Positions 1-10,423 of a stretch of DNA of 64,000 nt are shown in pieces. How positions within the stretch are numbered: position 1 is the stretch's first letter; every line of letters starts with the position of its first letter. The position numbers were made by a program, and so were the translations under genes. The DNA comes from Castanea sativa (lineage: Eukaryota > Streptophyta > Magnoliopsida > Fagales > Fagaceae), in contig NC_134020.1 of assembly GCF_040712315.1 (NCBI RefSeq), positions 10,404,251 through 10,468,250 of the forward strand, written 5' to 3'. Below the pieces are notes generated by a model. The model ran no database searches. It was not told the origin of the DNA and saw nothing but the letters and a program-made list of their open reading frames with translations.

Positions 1-937
1 TAGCCCCTTCATCTTGCCTCCCATTTGTCCCCCATGAAGCAGAGGAACTCAGATTTTGAAATGATCGAGTTCCTTTCCTTTCAAGCTGTCGTTCCACCTT
101 TTTTACCATGTGCACCATGTCCTCCAACTCCACCACGTTGGCAATGTCCCGATTCAGCCCATTTAGAAACCTTGCCATGGTAGCTTCTCTATCCTCCTCT
201 ACATTTGCCCAAATCATGGCAATCTCCATCTCATTGTGGTAGTCATCCACGCTTCTATAGCCTTGAGTAAGACTTTGTAATTTCTGATACAAGTCCTTAT
301 AGTAGTGACTAGGAACAAACTGCCTCTTCATGATGACCTTCATTTCCTCCCAAGTCTCAATAGGTCTCTCATGGTTTCCCCTTCTACTCATCACAAGTTG
401 ATCCCACCATATAATAGCATAGTCAGTAAACTTAATGACAGCGAGTTTTACCTTTCTCTCCTCGGAGTAGTTGTGGCACTCAAAGATTAACTCCACCTTC
501 TTCTCCCACTCTAAGTATGCTTTTGGATCATTTTCCCCTTGGAACGTTGGTATCTTCATTTTTATGTTTCCTAGGTTTCTGTCAGTCTCATCTTGCCATC
601 TTGGATCTCTTTAGAAACCTCTACCACACCTTTCTCCCCTTGGCACAAACCTGCCCTCATTGTTCAATGAAGCTTAAACTACTTCATCTTCAAACTCATC
701 CTCATGGTAGTCATCAGAATCATCCATGCGCGCACGCCTTTCTTGCCTTCTAGCATTAGGGCCTTTTTAGGGACGCTCCTCACGCAAAGTAGCAATAATA
801 GTGTCTTGCCTATCCATCTGATCCCGAATCTCATTAAACACCACGTTCATGGGTTCAAATTGTTGTTGCATAGCCTGCAAAATGATGGACTCCTCCTCCC
901 TTCCTTCCCTATTTGATGTTTTGCCCCTAGAAGACAT
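1..937 (-). pseudogene. Ty3/gypsy gag fragment (family A), cut by the window edge
   Basis: This is the capsid-precursor end of an LTR retrotransposon. The ATG at 937 opens a frame starting MSSRGKTSNREG, followed by a Gln-rich stretch and the segment VVFNEIRDQMDRQDT. The frame stops after about 57 codons near 768, and further stops and shifts follow. On the same strand, standard plant gag capsid blocks remain readable between about 440 and 60: IIWWDQLVMSRR, YYKDLYQKLQSLTQG, EEDREATMARFLNGL and VELEDMVHMVKKVERQL. Zinc knuckle, protease and pol would lie beyond position 1. It belongs with the primer site at 1476 and the LTR at 1490-2243. Stop codons make it non-functional. Membership of Ty3/gypsy is firm; the exact lineage is not. 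Confidence 0.85.
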
Positions 938-1475
938 ACTTTTGAAACTACAGAGAATTGTTAGAAATAATTCCTCACAACACTCCCTCATGTGTTTGCA
1001 CTCAAATTATGTCACTCCCACTCCTGTTTCACTCTTAAATTGGCTTTTTCCCGATATTAGTCTCACACTCTCTTGCCTTTTTTCACTCGTAGCTTCCCCT
1101 TTTCAGTTTTGCATTAAACTAATAAACTTGATCAAGAAATTCAACTTGTAGTGTTTAAACAAATACCACCAGCAAGAAAATATGATAGAAACACTAAATC
1201 AAAGGAAGAGGAAAAAAGAAAACAATATTTTGGTCTAAGAGAACTGAAACTACAAACAATATTTTTTTTTTTCAGTTTTCTATTTCTTTTCTGATGTCTT
1301 TTTTTTTTCACGTTTTTTTCACGTTTTTTTATTTATTTTGGAGTTGGGTGCAAGATTTTAACCTAGTGCACGTCAAAAAAAATAAGAACGATGAATAAAT
1401 AACACAAAAGGAAGAAGATAGTATGATAACAGGAAACAAAAGATAAAGGGATAGAAAACTGATTTTAGAACCTGT
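938..1475 (-). other. 5' untranslated leader of the family A element
   Basis: This lies between the primer site and the gag start. It is rich in A and T runs and holds no gene. The same leader occurs at 9884-10423 (+) and, in part, at 11798-11949 (-), which allows the three family A copies to be aligned. Confidence 0.75.
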
Positions 1476-1487
1476 GCTTTGATACCA
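1476..1487 (-). other. Primer binding site, tRNA-iMet type
   Basis: On the minus strand this reads TGGTATCAAAGC, one change from the usual TGGTATCAGAGC that pairs with the 3' end of initiator Met-tRNA. It starts two bases after the LTR end. Confidence 0.85.
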
Positions 1488-1489
1488 AA

Positions 1490-2243
1490 TGATGCGAACC
1501 TCAATTGACACACTTTGAGACTCAACAAAAATATTGGAATATTTGCCCAGGAAAGCTAAAATTCAGATTTTGATAGAACCCTGACCTAACGTTTATAAGT
1601 GAAATGCGAACCAAAAGTATAAGTAACAGACCTTGACCCAATGATTATAATTGAATCACAAACCGAAGGTATAAAGTTTGAACGTCATAAGGAAGAGTCC
1701 CTAATAAGTTCACAGTTCCTGAAGAACCAAAAGAAGAGCAAAGCCTCAGCTTTTCTAATTTTTATTCAATGAATCCTCTATTACAATGAGTGCATGCTAT
1801 TTATAAGACATGACTAAAAAATAGAAAATATAAAAAACGTACTAAATAATAAAACCCTAAATAAAAGTTGATTTGGTCTAAAATTAGCAAATCCAAAATA
1901 GGAAAATAGCTAAAAAAAATGTCTTATATGATTTGGTCTGAAATAGTAACTCCAGAGTAGGAAAAAATCTCTATTAACTGATATAGAGTTGGAAAGTCAA
2001 TCAGCCATTAATCCATGCCATAAATCACGCCCAGTTAATCCAGATCAGCCCTCAGTAGCTTGGATTAAATTTATTACGCCTTCATCTTTCTTTGGGCCAA
2101 GCTTGGAATGTCCTGCGTTAGAATCATCCCAAATCTCTTGAATCAGCTCATTAAGTGCTTCTTTGATCTTCTTGGATCTTGCTCTCGTAATAGGCCCAAC
2201 TGGAACATGCAATGGATCCTTGAATGCTTGTTGATTCTCATCA
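1490..2243 (-). mobile_element. LTR of the family A gypsy element (copy A1)
   Basis: On the minus strand the LTR runs from TGATGAGAATC (at 2243) to CGCATCA (at 1490), 754 bp, followed by the Met primer site and gag. Its start coincides with the start of the two inverted LTRs at 9066-9869 and 11964-12764, so the terminus is defined by three copies. The first ~200 bp encode the end of pol. The middle (about 1755-1860) differs from the other two copies, so it is a separate subfamily or a recombinant. The other LTR would be beyond the left edge. Confidence 0.82.
2045..2242 (-). pseudogene. C-terminus of Ty3/gypsy pol encoded inside LTR A1
   Basis: In the first part of the LTR the minus strand reads DENQQAFKDPLHVPVGP then ITRARSKKIKEALN and ends at a stop at 2045. 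The P-I-T-R-A-R-x-K-K-x-K-E-A-L-N block is the familiar tail after integrase in plant gypsy polyproteins. The frame is open from the first codon of the LTR. In an intact element this would be the last ~65 residues of pol, reading into the 3' LTR. Confidence 0.75.
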
Positions 2244-2489
2244 TTAAGCAAAAAAAAAAAAAAAAATCCAAAATTCAACCATTCTATTAAACCATGTCAT
2301 TACACAAAATCCAAAATCCCAACCCAAACCCAATCCCCAAACTAAACCATAAAAAACCAAACCCTAAAAACCTAAACCTTAAACAGAGCCCTAAACCTGA
2401 AAGTCCTAAATAAATTTTAAACCTAAGCATTTCACATCAATTTTTTAGATAAACTTGTTCAAAACCAAAAAATAAAATGATCATTTTTT
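2244..2489. other. Spacer with degenerate telomere-like repeats
   Basis: There is an A-run at 2250-2267 and then a C/A-rich stretch with scattered CCTAAA and CCCTAAA words (about 2330-2410). No gene is seen. It is the right flank of LTR A1 and the degraded 3' flank of the DUF7745 relic. Confidence 0.5.
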
Positions 2490-3715
2490 CTTCAGTCTTT
2501 TCTCCTTTGGTTGTTCATTGATCTCATTTGTGCTAGGTACTTTGCCATCTTGGTCCCTCTTTTTAAACTTGTAATTGTCAGCCTCGTGTCTTTCTCAGTT
2601 ATCTTTGAGGAATTTTTTTCTCATAGAAATCATGTCAACCTCCTTGTCTGCAATCTTGTTCACCAACCAGTTAGAATAGTCTGTGATCATCCTTTGGAAG
2701 TGAACCTTAACAAAGGATTAATTCACTTGTGACATCTCCAAACCAACAACATGTTCCTTATAGAAGTAGGATTTGTGTCCACAGAAGTGAAAGGTTTTCT
2801 TCCTTTTCCACCAGGCATCCCTTGCTCATATTGGAATTTCCTCAAGAGTCTATCAGCCTTGTAAAAAGTTACTCTCCTTAATCCAACTAGGAAGATGTGA
2901 TTTGATCTCGGAGATCACAACAAAGGAGGTGGGCATTTCCACCAATAACAATTCCATCAAATTGAGACACTAGATTTCTTGTTCAAAAATTTTACCCAAT
3001 CACTCTCGGTTTTACAGTCGGTTTTGAGAACAGTCCTAGTGAGGAAATTGCCAGGACCATAATTAGCAACAGTAGGCATGGCAATCATGTTCAATCTTTC
3101 CATCTGCCATATCTACAAAGTCAAGGGGCTCCCAAGAAAGTTTTGTGCTTCCATGAAATACATAATCACCGGCTTTAACTTGACTAACAATGCTTATGGC
3201 TCGAGCATCCATAAAACCAGGTCTTCTAGAGCAAAGCAAGAATTTCCCCACGAAGCAAAGAGTTAAGTCAAAAGTCTTCTGCATGTTGTCAGTCACTCCA
3301 TGAGTATGTTTATTAATTAGTCTTGAAAGAACTGCACAAAGATTCACCATATGCCCTTCAATCATGCTACTAATAATTGAAGTAGGAAGTTCTAGAGCAT
3401 CAGACAAAATTTTCCTATGTCTGGGATCACAAGAAACTCTACGGATTTCTTGCTAGGATCATAACCTAGAATAGCTGAAAATTCTTCAATTGTGGGACAA
3501 AGTTTAGCAGTTTTAAACCGGAATACATGATCTTCAGTATCCCAAAACTTCACAGCAGTACGGAGGAAATCCCACTTGATCTTGACATTCCTCAAAGCCC
3601 TGATTCCCTCTAGTTTGTAGGATGTAAAATTGGTTTTGGTACTAAAATCAAAGCTACAAACCCATCTATTGATATCATGAACTGTTGAATGAGAAAAATT
3701 TTGGTTCTTAGCCAT
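2490..3715 (-). pseudogene. DUF7745 domain protein relic
   Basis: The ATG at 3715 opens MAKNQNFSHSTVHDINRW, followed by WDFLRTAVKFWDTEDHVF and CPTIEEFSAILGYDPSKKS, the conserved N-terminal blocks of the plant DUF7745 family (function unknown; common near mobile elements). After a frame change near 3392 come SDALELPTSIISSMIEG and DNMQKTFDLTLCFVGKFL. Further pieces follow in shifted frames down to about 2700: TESDWVKFLNKKSS, WNCYWWKCPPPLL, VGLRRVTFYKADRLL, FQYEQGMPGGKGRKPF and VDTNPTSIRNMLL. Several frameshifts and stops show it is dead. The order of blocks is collinear with the family, so this is one decayed gene, not a chimera. The last ~200 bp (2490-2690) are a diffuse C-terminal remainder. 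Confidence 0.75.
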
Positions 3716-4619
3716 GGATAACTCTTGCTTGTGATTATTGTGTCTTACTAACCTTGATGAAGAGATGTGTTTGTAGGATAAATGCTAAAATAAACTACCT
3801 CAGTCCTTAACTAGGTTTAAATAAGTTTCAAGAGCTTGTAGCTGACTAGGAAAGTGTTTCATGGACTCAAACGGAGAAATTTTTTTTCAAAAAGCTCAAA
3901 AACGCAAAAAACACGTAGGAAAAGCGCAAGGAGTTGGCCCGCAATTGGGTGTGCCTATCAGCACCTTAAAGTGCCAGTCGACACTCTCCAAGTGCTGATC
4001 AGCACTCCAAAAGTACCAATTGGCACCTAGCTCCACCAAGGCCCACTAACCCTATTTTGTGTTTTTGGGCACTTCTCAGATCCCTTTTTTGACTATATTT
4101 TTCACTCAAAAAAATTAATTGCGCAATAAAGTTTTCAAGAATTTGCATGATTTGTCAAACTGAGGCATTTAGACGTGCCTTGTCTATTTGTTTTCAAAAA
4201 AAAAAAATCACCTGCATTACTACTTTCAAAAAAAAGGGGGGCGGGGGAGGAGAGAAAATTAATCAAATCAAGATTTTTTCAAGTCATGCATTCATCTCTC
4301 AAACTAGGGGCATTCAGCTATGCCTTATCTCTTCTTTCTAGAACAAGTAAAAATCACTCGTTCCTTTTCAAAAAAAAGAGAGCAAAAGAAAATTTCTTTT
4401 CAAGAATGAAGGGTTATTATGCATAAAGTTTTAAAACTAGGGGCATTCAGCTGTGCCTCATTCAAGTGCAACTCCCATCAGAAGTGCCCAGATAAGTTCA
4501 AATTGTTTTGCTACAAGACCTCATTTGGTGAATTCTGAACTTGTCTCATCTAAAGCTCCAACAGGATTAGAAGCAATTCAAAGGTAAAAAAGCTAGAAGC
4601 TGCAATTAATACAAATTGT
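3716..4619. repeat. Spacer, possibly a degraded Tat-type LTR, with two repeat sets
   Basis: No gene is seen. Four imperfect 14-base near-palindromes of the form GTGCCxATCxGCAC lie in 3950-4030. Three degenerate units near 4156, 4297 and 4430 share an AAACTAGGGGCATTCAGC-like core at ~135-bp spacing. The first motif recurs in the LTR-like block at 16985-17020, which suggests an LTR remnant of that type. No TSD or primer site was found. Confidence 0.4.
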
Positions 4620-4683
4620 CTAAGGAGCACTTTTTATTTTTGCACGAAAACTTAAATACAAGTCGCTGGGGAATGCAGCCCGG

Positions 4684-4716
<33 letters not shown>

Positions 4717-4782
4717 AGGCGGTAAATTCCGTCCAAGGCTAAATACGGGTGAGAGACTAATAGCAAACAAGTACCATGAGGC

Positions 4783-4823
<41 letters not shown>

Positions 4824-5255
4824 ATAATTGTCAGGAGGGAAGCGGATGGGGGCCGACGATGCGCCTCGGTCGGATGTGGAACGGCGAGAGCCGGTCCGCC
4901 AATCGACTCGGGGTGTGGACCGATGCAAATTGCGGCGGCAGCCTAAGCCCGGGCTGTAGTTATGCCCGCGGAGACGTCGTTGCTGCGATCGTGGCTGGCA
5001 ACGTGCGCCTCACGTCGTGCCTCGGCATCTGCGCGCTCCTGGCATCGGCCTGCGGGCTCCCCATTCGGACTCCAGGTCCTCTTGCGGGAAGATCTCCTAG
5101 ACCCACCTCTAGAGGATCCACCCTCAGTGTTTCCTTGTTGACTTGCATAAAATTGAGATTCTTGTTGCCAATTCTCAAGTTCAGGGTTTCTGATCCTCTC
5201 TTCCAAGGATCTTGTGTTGGCATTAGCTAATTCCATTCGGGTATTCTGAAGAATT
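4620..5255 (-). pseudogene. PMD pseudogene, C-terminal exon(s), Arg/Ser-rich
   Basis: A splice acceptor (TTCTTCAG) near 5252 precedes [18 protein letters not shown], a coiled-coil-like stretch with [13 protein letters not shown], then an Arg/Ser/Gly-rich segment ([18 protein letters not shown]) and [17 protein letters not shown]. The stretch 4840-5090 is strikingly CpG-rich against AT-rich surroundings. Further down, a second frame reads [18 protein letters not shown] sequence and [19 protein letters not shown]. It lies downstream, on the same strand, of the plant mobile domain exons at 5592-6354 and is taken as the variable C-terminal part of that gene. The link is by position and splice signals, so it is an inference; a gag-like origin is the alternative. 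Confidence 0.45.
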
Positions 5256-6354
5256 AACAAAGACAAGTGTTAGATCCATTATCATGGAAGTTCAAGCAAA
5301 AACACTCAAAAAGCATCATCTTATACCCAGTTCACTTCATTAAGCACATATTGAGAAGATTGAGTGCGCACTACCAATTGCAAACCTCTAATCATCCGCA
5401 TGCTCTCCTTCACGAGATCTGTCCCGACCTAAAACACAAATCTACTAGATCATGAATGACCTAAGGAGCAAAAAAAAAAATGAGGACAAGAAGCTAAATG
5501 ATTCAGGAACACACTGGGTCACTCCAAGGGACATTTGGTGTATGATCTGGCCTATCCAAAGTCATAGAACTATACGACCCTTCAGGACTCATCACTTCAT
5601 ATTTCCATGCAAGAAAATGAGAATAAGTCTCCATGAAAGAATCGGAAGAGCCACTTGCATGGCTAGGAGGGGGATTCTCTTCTTCCTCTTCCTCCTCCTA
5701 GAAGATGAAGCCAAAGAGTGCAACATAAAAATATTTTCATAAAAGCTTAAATATGGAAGATGAGCATACAAGATGAAATGCAAATTGGCTTCGGAAAGAA
5801 TGAAAGATACCGAGGTTACAAGAATGCCAGCTAGACAACCCCTCAATTGAGTCTGAACAAATTCAAGATAATCTCCTGGTGTCTCCGAAAGACCATGGCC
5901 AACTCTAGCACGAGCAATTTCTTCATTAGCTAGAAGGTCAACCAATCGGATGGAGGGACAAGGAGGAACCAGAATTGTCGTAGGAGGGTACACATGTTGA
6001 ACCTGAGGCAACACTCAGTCACCCAGATACCAATACATCCCATGGCACACTCAAACAATACCTGACAACCATTCAGCGCTTGAGCCCATTCACACTCAAC
6101 ATACTCCTCACATCCAAGCCAAGGATCCAAAGACATCTGAAAATCACAAAGAACCCAGAATGAAAAGAAAATTAAACCACAAATAAACATAAAACCCCAC
6201 ACAAAAAAGAAACTCACATCAACGATAGTTAGGTTGTCAATCACCATATGCCAAACTTGTAAAGAATGCTTGGAAGGCGTTGACAAACGATACTTGGGTA
6301 GCCAACGGAGAAACCTTGGATACATCTTACCAACATCTTCCTGAACTTGAGGAC
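5256..6354 (-). pseudogene. PMD pseudogene, central exons
   Basis: Plant mobile domain (PMD) proteins are plant-specific and related both to MAIN/MAIL-type nuclear proteins and to transposon genes. Reading leftward from 6354: QEDVGKMYPRFLRWLPKY and QVWHMVIDNLTIVD, then an 81-bp intron (6137-6217; GTGAGT donor, TTTTCAG acceptor), then MSLDPWLGCEEYVECEWA and LNGCQVLFECAMGC. A single lost base near 6036 shifts the frame. The next frame reads PQVQHVYPPTTILVPPCP, RLVDLLANEEIARARVG and GDYLEFVQTQLRG. From about 5590 to 5256 no clear domain is seen; another intron is likely. The first exon continues across the inserted solo LTR at 6355-8683. Confidence 0.68.
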
Positions 6355-8683
6355 TGTGTGGGCCTTTTTTGCAAATATTGGGTTGGGTTACCTGCCGCTA
6401 CATTAGGCCCCAAAGTTTTCTGGATCAGGGAGTTGGGACCGGTCCAATAGCAACCCTCCTTGGTTCGGCTTGTACGCAAACGATGAGTCCAAGCCCAAGG
6501 GAAGACGCTACAAAGTGGGCATATTCCTTGTTTCTGCCTCAGAAGGGATTTTCTCCAAAATCTGCCGCAGGTCTAACTTTTCTGCTGTACGGTAAAACTG
6601 TCTGCTGTGTAGTAAAACTGTCTGTTGCGCGATAAAGTTTTTTGCTGTGCAATTAAGCTTTCTGGTGTGCTAATAGAGCTGTCTGCCGTGCAGTGAAACT
6701 TTATGCTGTGTTAATAAAGCTATCTGCCGGCAGTTAAGCTTCCTGCTGTGCTGATAAAGCTGTCTGCCGTGCAGTTATGCTTTCTGCTATGTTAATAAAG
6801 TTGCCTGCTGCGAATGACTACTCTTCATTTTCTGCAGAAACACTTTTCTACTTCCTGCACACAAACAAATCTAAAACCCAAAGAAAATATCAATCAAGCA
6901 AGTGTTAGCTTACATGGGTTAGGATATTCTCAAATATATACATACGTATCTTCATAAATATACGTATACGTATACACAAAATGTGAGAAACAAAATATAT
7001 GTATATATATATACTTGTGGCAGGATTATGGGCTAGAAGTAAAACACGTAACAACAAATAAAGAAGAAAGCTTCGGCAAGAAGGGTAGAGATAACACGGT
7101 AAATACAATAAAAAGGGTGCTACAGCAGAATAATTAGTTTAGCAAGTAAAAATACCACAGCAAGATAATTGATGCGGTAGACATGATAAAAAATGTGCTA
7201 TAGCAGGATAACTAAATACAGCATATATAAGTTTTAATGAGTGAAATCAAATATATTTGTGATCAAAATTAGATATTGAGTCTTCCCATAGAATGAGTAA
7301 ACCAAGAAGGAACCCAAACCCTAAATTAAACAACCTTGTTATAGGCTCCTGCCATAAGCTTTTGCCATCAAAGTTGTGCATTTTGGAGAATAGGCCTAAA
7401 TGGCTACTAGCTATCATTTTTTTGGAGACTTAAAAGAGTGGGTTTGCTAAGGGGGAGGGAAAATATGGTCTATTGATGCATGCCCCTATTCCTGGCACGT
7501 TTTCTCTCTTCTTTTTACCACTTTCTTTCTTTCTCTCCGTTCTATTTTTTGTACGATTAGTTTTCTTTCTACTCTCTTGCCGTAGGTTGTTTTTCTCATT
7601 TGGGTTTTTTCCCTTAGGTGCTTCCTCTCTTGGGTTCCCTTCCCATTGGGTCTCCCATCCCCCTTCACCTCTGGATCCCCTTTTTTTCCCTCCATGGCTA
7701 CCTCCTTTTATAGTGAACAAATTCAATGGGATTTCTCCCTTTTACCCCTTGGGCTTCACCAATTGTTTTTGGTCCGTTGTGAGCATCCATTCAAGACTAC
7801 CCATTGACCCATTGGTTGCCCTGACCACTACCATTGCTCTGTTTGTTGTACCATTCTCATTTCACGACAAAATTCCCTTTTGTCTGTTCTTGCCGTATAC
7901 CTCTACCTCTTGGGCTAACTCACTACCTAGCTCTATGGCATGCATTAGATGGTCCCAACCATTTATTATTTCTTTTGTGTAAGATACCATCCCAGCAAGG
8001 TATACTCCCAAAAAGAAGTTATGGCAGGAAACAAAATATAGACCCCCTTTTCCCCCCACCACCAAACCACGCCCTCTGAATCTCCTTGACCGTGGGCCCA
8101 CCTCCCTTGTATTGGCTGGGTACAGGTTGGTGGTGCCCCGACCTCTCTGTGCTTGCTACTTTGTCTTCTTTCGTTCCCACATCTTTCTTGCCATAGTAGA
8201 TTAATTTTGTTTCGTCCGGCTGCGTGTTTTTTGTCTTATTTCTTCATGCATTCTTGCTGCATTTGTCATTTTCTTTGGTTTGACTTTCCTTCACGTGATT
8301 CTTGCTACTGACACTTACTACCGTTCCTTTTTTCTTTTCACCATGCTTCTCCATATTAGCTTTCACGCCTATCTTTTTTACCCAAAAGGATTTGGGCCTT
8401 TGTGGGCCAAATAATGTTGATTGGATCAAAAGGGTCTTGGGCCCAATTTATCTTCATCTGCTGAAGTCATCCTGCCAGAGAACTGTATTTTGCAGCAAAG
8501 CTGTGTTCTGTGGCAGATTCGTATTCTGCGGCAGATTTGTATTCTGCGATAGATCGCTACTTCTTTCTTTGGACCTTGCTTTTCATTGGGCTTTCCTCCG
8601 TATGGGCTTTTGTGTCTTGCAACTTATTGGGTTTTCTTCCTCATAGGCTTTTGGGTATGGATTTGCAAAAATGGGCATCAATA
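6355..8683 (-). mobile_element. Solo LTR of family C (copy C1) in a PMD exon
   Basis: This 2329-bp LTR matches both LTRs of the full element at 47850-59917 from end to end. On the plus strand it starts TGTGTGGGCC and ends GGGCATCAATA (the usual ending is CAACA, one C to T change). It is flanked by the 5-bp duplication AGGAC (6350-6354 and 8684-8688), and nothing internal remains, so it is a solo LTR left by recombination between the two LTRs of one insertion. Small open frames inside it are shared by all copies only as non-coding LTR and are not genes. Confidence 0.93.
6588..6825. repeat. 20-21 bp tandem array inside LTR C1
   Basis: About eleven degenerate units of the type CAGTAAAGCTTTCTGCTGTG lie head to tail. 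Matching arrays sit at the same place in the other family C LTRs, near 23885-24110, 45475-45635, 48075-48300 and 57840-58050, with different unit numbers and sequences. Confidence 0.8.
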
Positions 8684-9065
8684 AGGACCAACCCCAAAAT
8701 ATTCGTACATCCAAGCCTAAAAAATAATCAACATACATCATCAATGGCACAACAACCAAAATGACTTTCCAAAACCCACACATAGCCAAAAATTCAAAAC
8801 CTCACCTGCCAAACAAATGGTGCACCTCCTAAGCTCGAGAGTCCACGCTGAGAAAGTTGAGTCATGAAATGCAAAAGGGTTGCATAAGCCAAGCCACCAC
8901 AATCATAGTTTTTGATCTAGCCAATATCCCTTAGACTTCGTAAATAGTGCAAGCTCACAGTACTACCCAATTCTGGACACAAGAAAGTTCCAATGAAGAG
9001 AAGTATGAACATGTGAGTACCAATTGCTACAGTCTTACAGTGTGCTCAATATTTTCATACAGCCA
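8684..9065 (-). pseudogene. PMD pseudogene, upstream exons
   Basis: Reading leftward on the minus strand: THMFILLFIGTFLCPELGS, VSLHYLRSLRDIG, an in-frame stop (TAG, near 8918), KNYDCGGLAYATLLHFM and SSLGGAPFVWQ, then a GTGAGG donor. A TTTTTTAG acceptor ends at 8717 and the next exon starts AWMYEYFGVGP, running straight into the solo LTR at 8684. These are the aromatic-rich core blocks of a plant mobile domain. The upstream end abuts the inserted element at 9066. Confidence 0.7.
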
Positions 9066-9869
9066 CGATGAGAATCAATAAGCATTCAAGGATCCATTGC
9101 ATGTTCTAGTTGGGCCTATTACAAGAGCAAGATCCAAGAAGATCAAAGAAGCACTTAATGGGCTAATTCAAGAGATTTGGGCTGATTCTAACGCAGGACA
9201 TTCCAAGCTTTGCCCAAAGGAAGATGAAAGCGTAATAAAATTACTTCAAGCTATTTAGAGCTGATCTGTCTTAATTGGGAGTGATTTATGGCGTGGATTA
9301 AAGGTTGATTGACTTTCCAGCTCTATATCAGTTAATGGAGATTTTTTCCTATTTTGGAGCTGCTATTTCAGACCAAATCTACCTAAATTTAGGGCTTTTA
9401 GTATTTAGAACGTTTTTTAGCTATTTTCATTGTTTTTAAGTGCATTTAATTTTTTTTTACGTCAAATTTGATTCCTGATATGGTAAAATATCAATTAGGA
9501 GTCATTTTAAAATATATTTTCTTGTCTGTCAAGTTTTATGGAGCCCTTAAATAGGCCCTTAAGTCTGTAAACGTTTTTCATAAAATTATTGAATAAAAAT
9601 CAGAAAAGGTGAGGCTTTGCTCTTCTTTTGGTTCTTCAGGAACTGTGAACTTATCAAGGATTCTTCCTTGTGGCGTTCAAACTTTATACCTTCAGTTTGT
9701 GATTCATTATAATCATTGGGTCAAGGTGTCATACTTATACCTTTGGTTCGCGTTTCGATTATAAACGTTGGGTTAGAGTTTCTATAAAAAATCTGAATTT
9801 TAGCTTTCTTGGGCAAGTTTTCCAATATTTTTGTTGGGTCTCAAAGCGTGTCGATTGAGGTTTGCATCA
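9066..9869 (+). mobile_element. Left LTR of the inverted element (A2)
   Basis: This 804-bp LTR begins CGATGAGAATC (TG decayed to CG) and ends GCATCA, two bases before the primer site. Its first 190 bases encode the pol tail (KDPLHV, GPITRARSKKIKEALNG, stop at 9256-9258), with one in-frame TAA where the other copies have CAA. Confidence 0.85.
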
Positions 9870-9871
9870 TT

Positions 9872-9883
9872 TGGTATCAGAGC
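9872..9883 (+). other. Primer binding site, tRNA-iMet type
   Basis: TGGTATCAGAGC is an exact match to the common plant initiator-Met primer site. It lies two bases after the CA end of LTR A2. Confidence 0.92.
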
Positions 9884-10423
9884 ACAGGTTCTAAAATCAG
9901 TTTTCTATCCCTTTATCTTTTGTTTCCTGTTATCAGCTTATCTTGTTCCTTTTGTGTTCTTTATTCATCGTTCTTTTTTTTTTTTTTATGTGCACTAGGT
10001 TAAAATTGTGCACCCAGCTCCAAAAAAAATAAAAAAATAAAACGTGAAAAAAAAGAAGAAAAAAAAGACATCAGAAAAGAAATAGAAAACATAAATTTTT
10101 TTTTTTTGTAGTTTCAGTTCTCTCAGCCCAGAATATCATTTTCTTTTGTCCTCTTCCTTTGATTTAGTGTTTCTGTCATATTTTTTTGCCGTTGGTATTT
10201 GTTTAAACACTACAAGTTGAATTTCTTGATCAAGTTTATTAGTTCAATGTAGAACTGAAAAGGGGAAGCTATGAGTGGAAAAATGCAAGAGAGTGTGAGA
10301 CTAATATCGAGAAAAAGCCAATTTAAGAGTGAAACATGAGTGAGAGTGACATAATTTGAGTGCAAACACGTGAGGGAGTGTTGTGAGGAATTATTTCTAA
10401 CAATTTTCTATAGTTTCAAAATT
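9884..10423 (+). other. Leader of the inverted element
   Basis: Non-coding leader with T and A runs. The part to about 10035 is repeated in inverted orientation at 11798-11949. The remainder matches the leader at 938-1330 (minus). Confidence 0.75.

Noticed and set aside
2360..2410. Former chromosome end
   Set aside because: Only scattered degenerate CCTAAA words, no tandem array; too weak.
4616..5230. 204-codon plus-strand frame
   Set aside because: It is antisense to the PMD-type C-terminal exon, has no recognisable domain and follows from the GC-rich composition.
9069..9258. Small stand-alone gene
   Set aside because: It is the pol tail carried by the LTR (also at 2045-2242, 12572-12762 and 24563-24808), with no start codon of its own.
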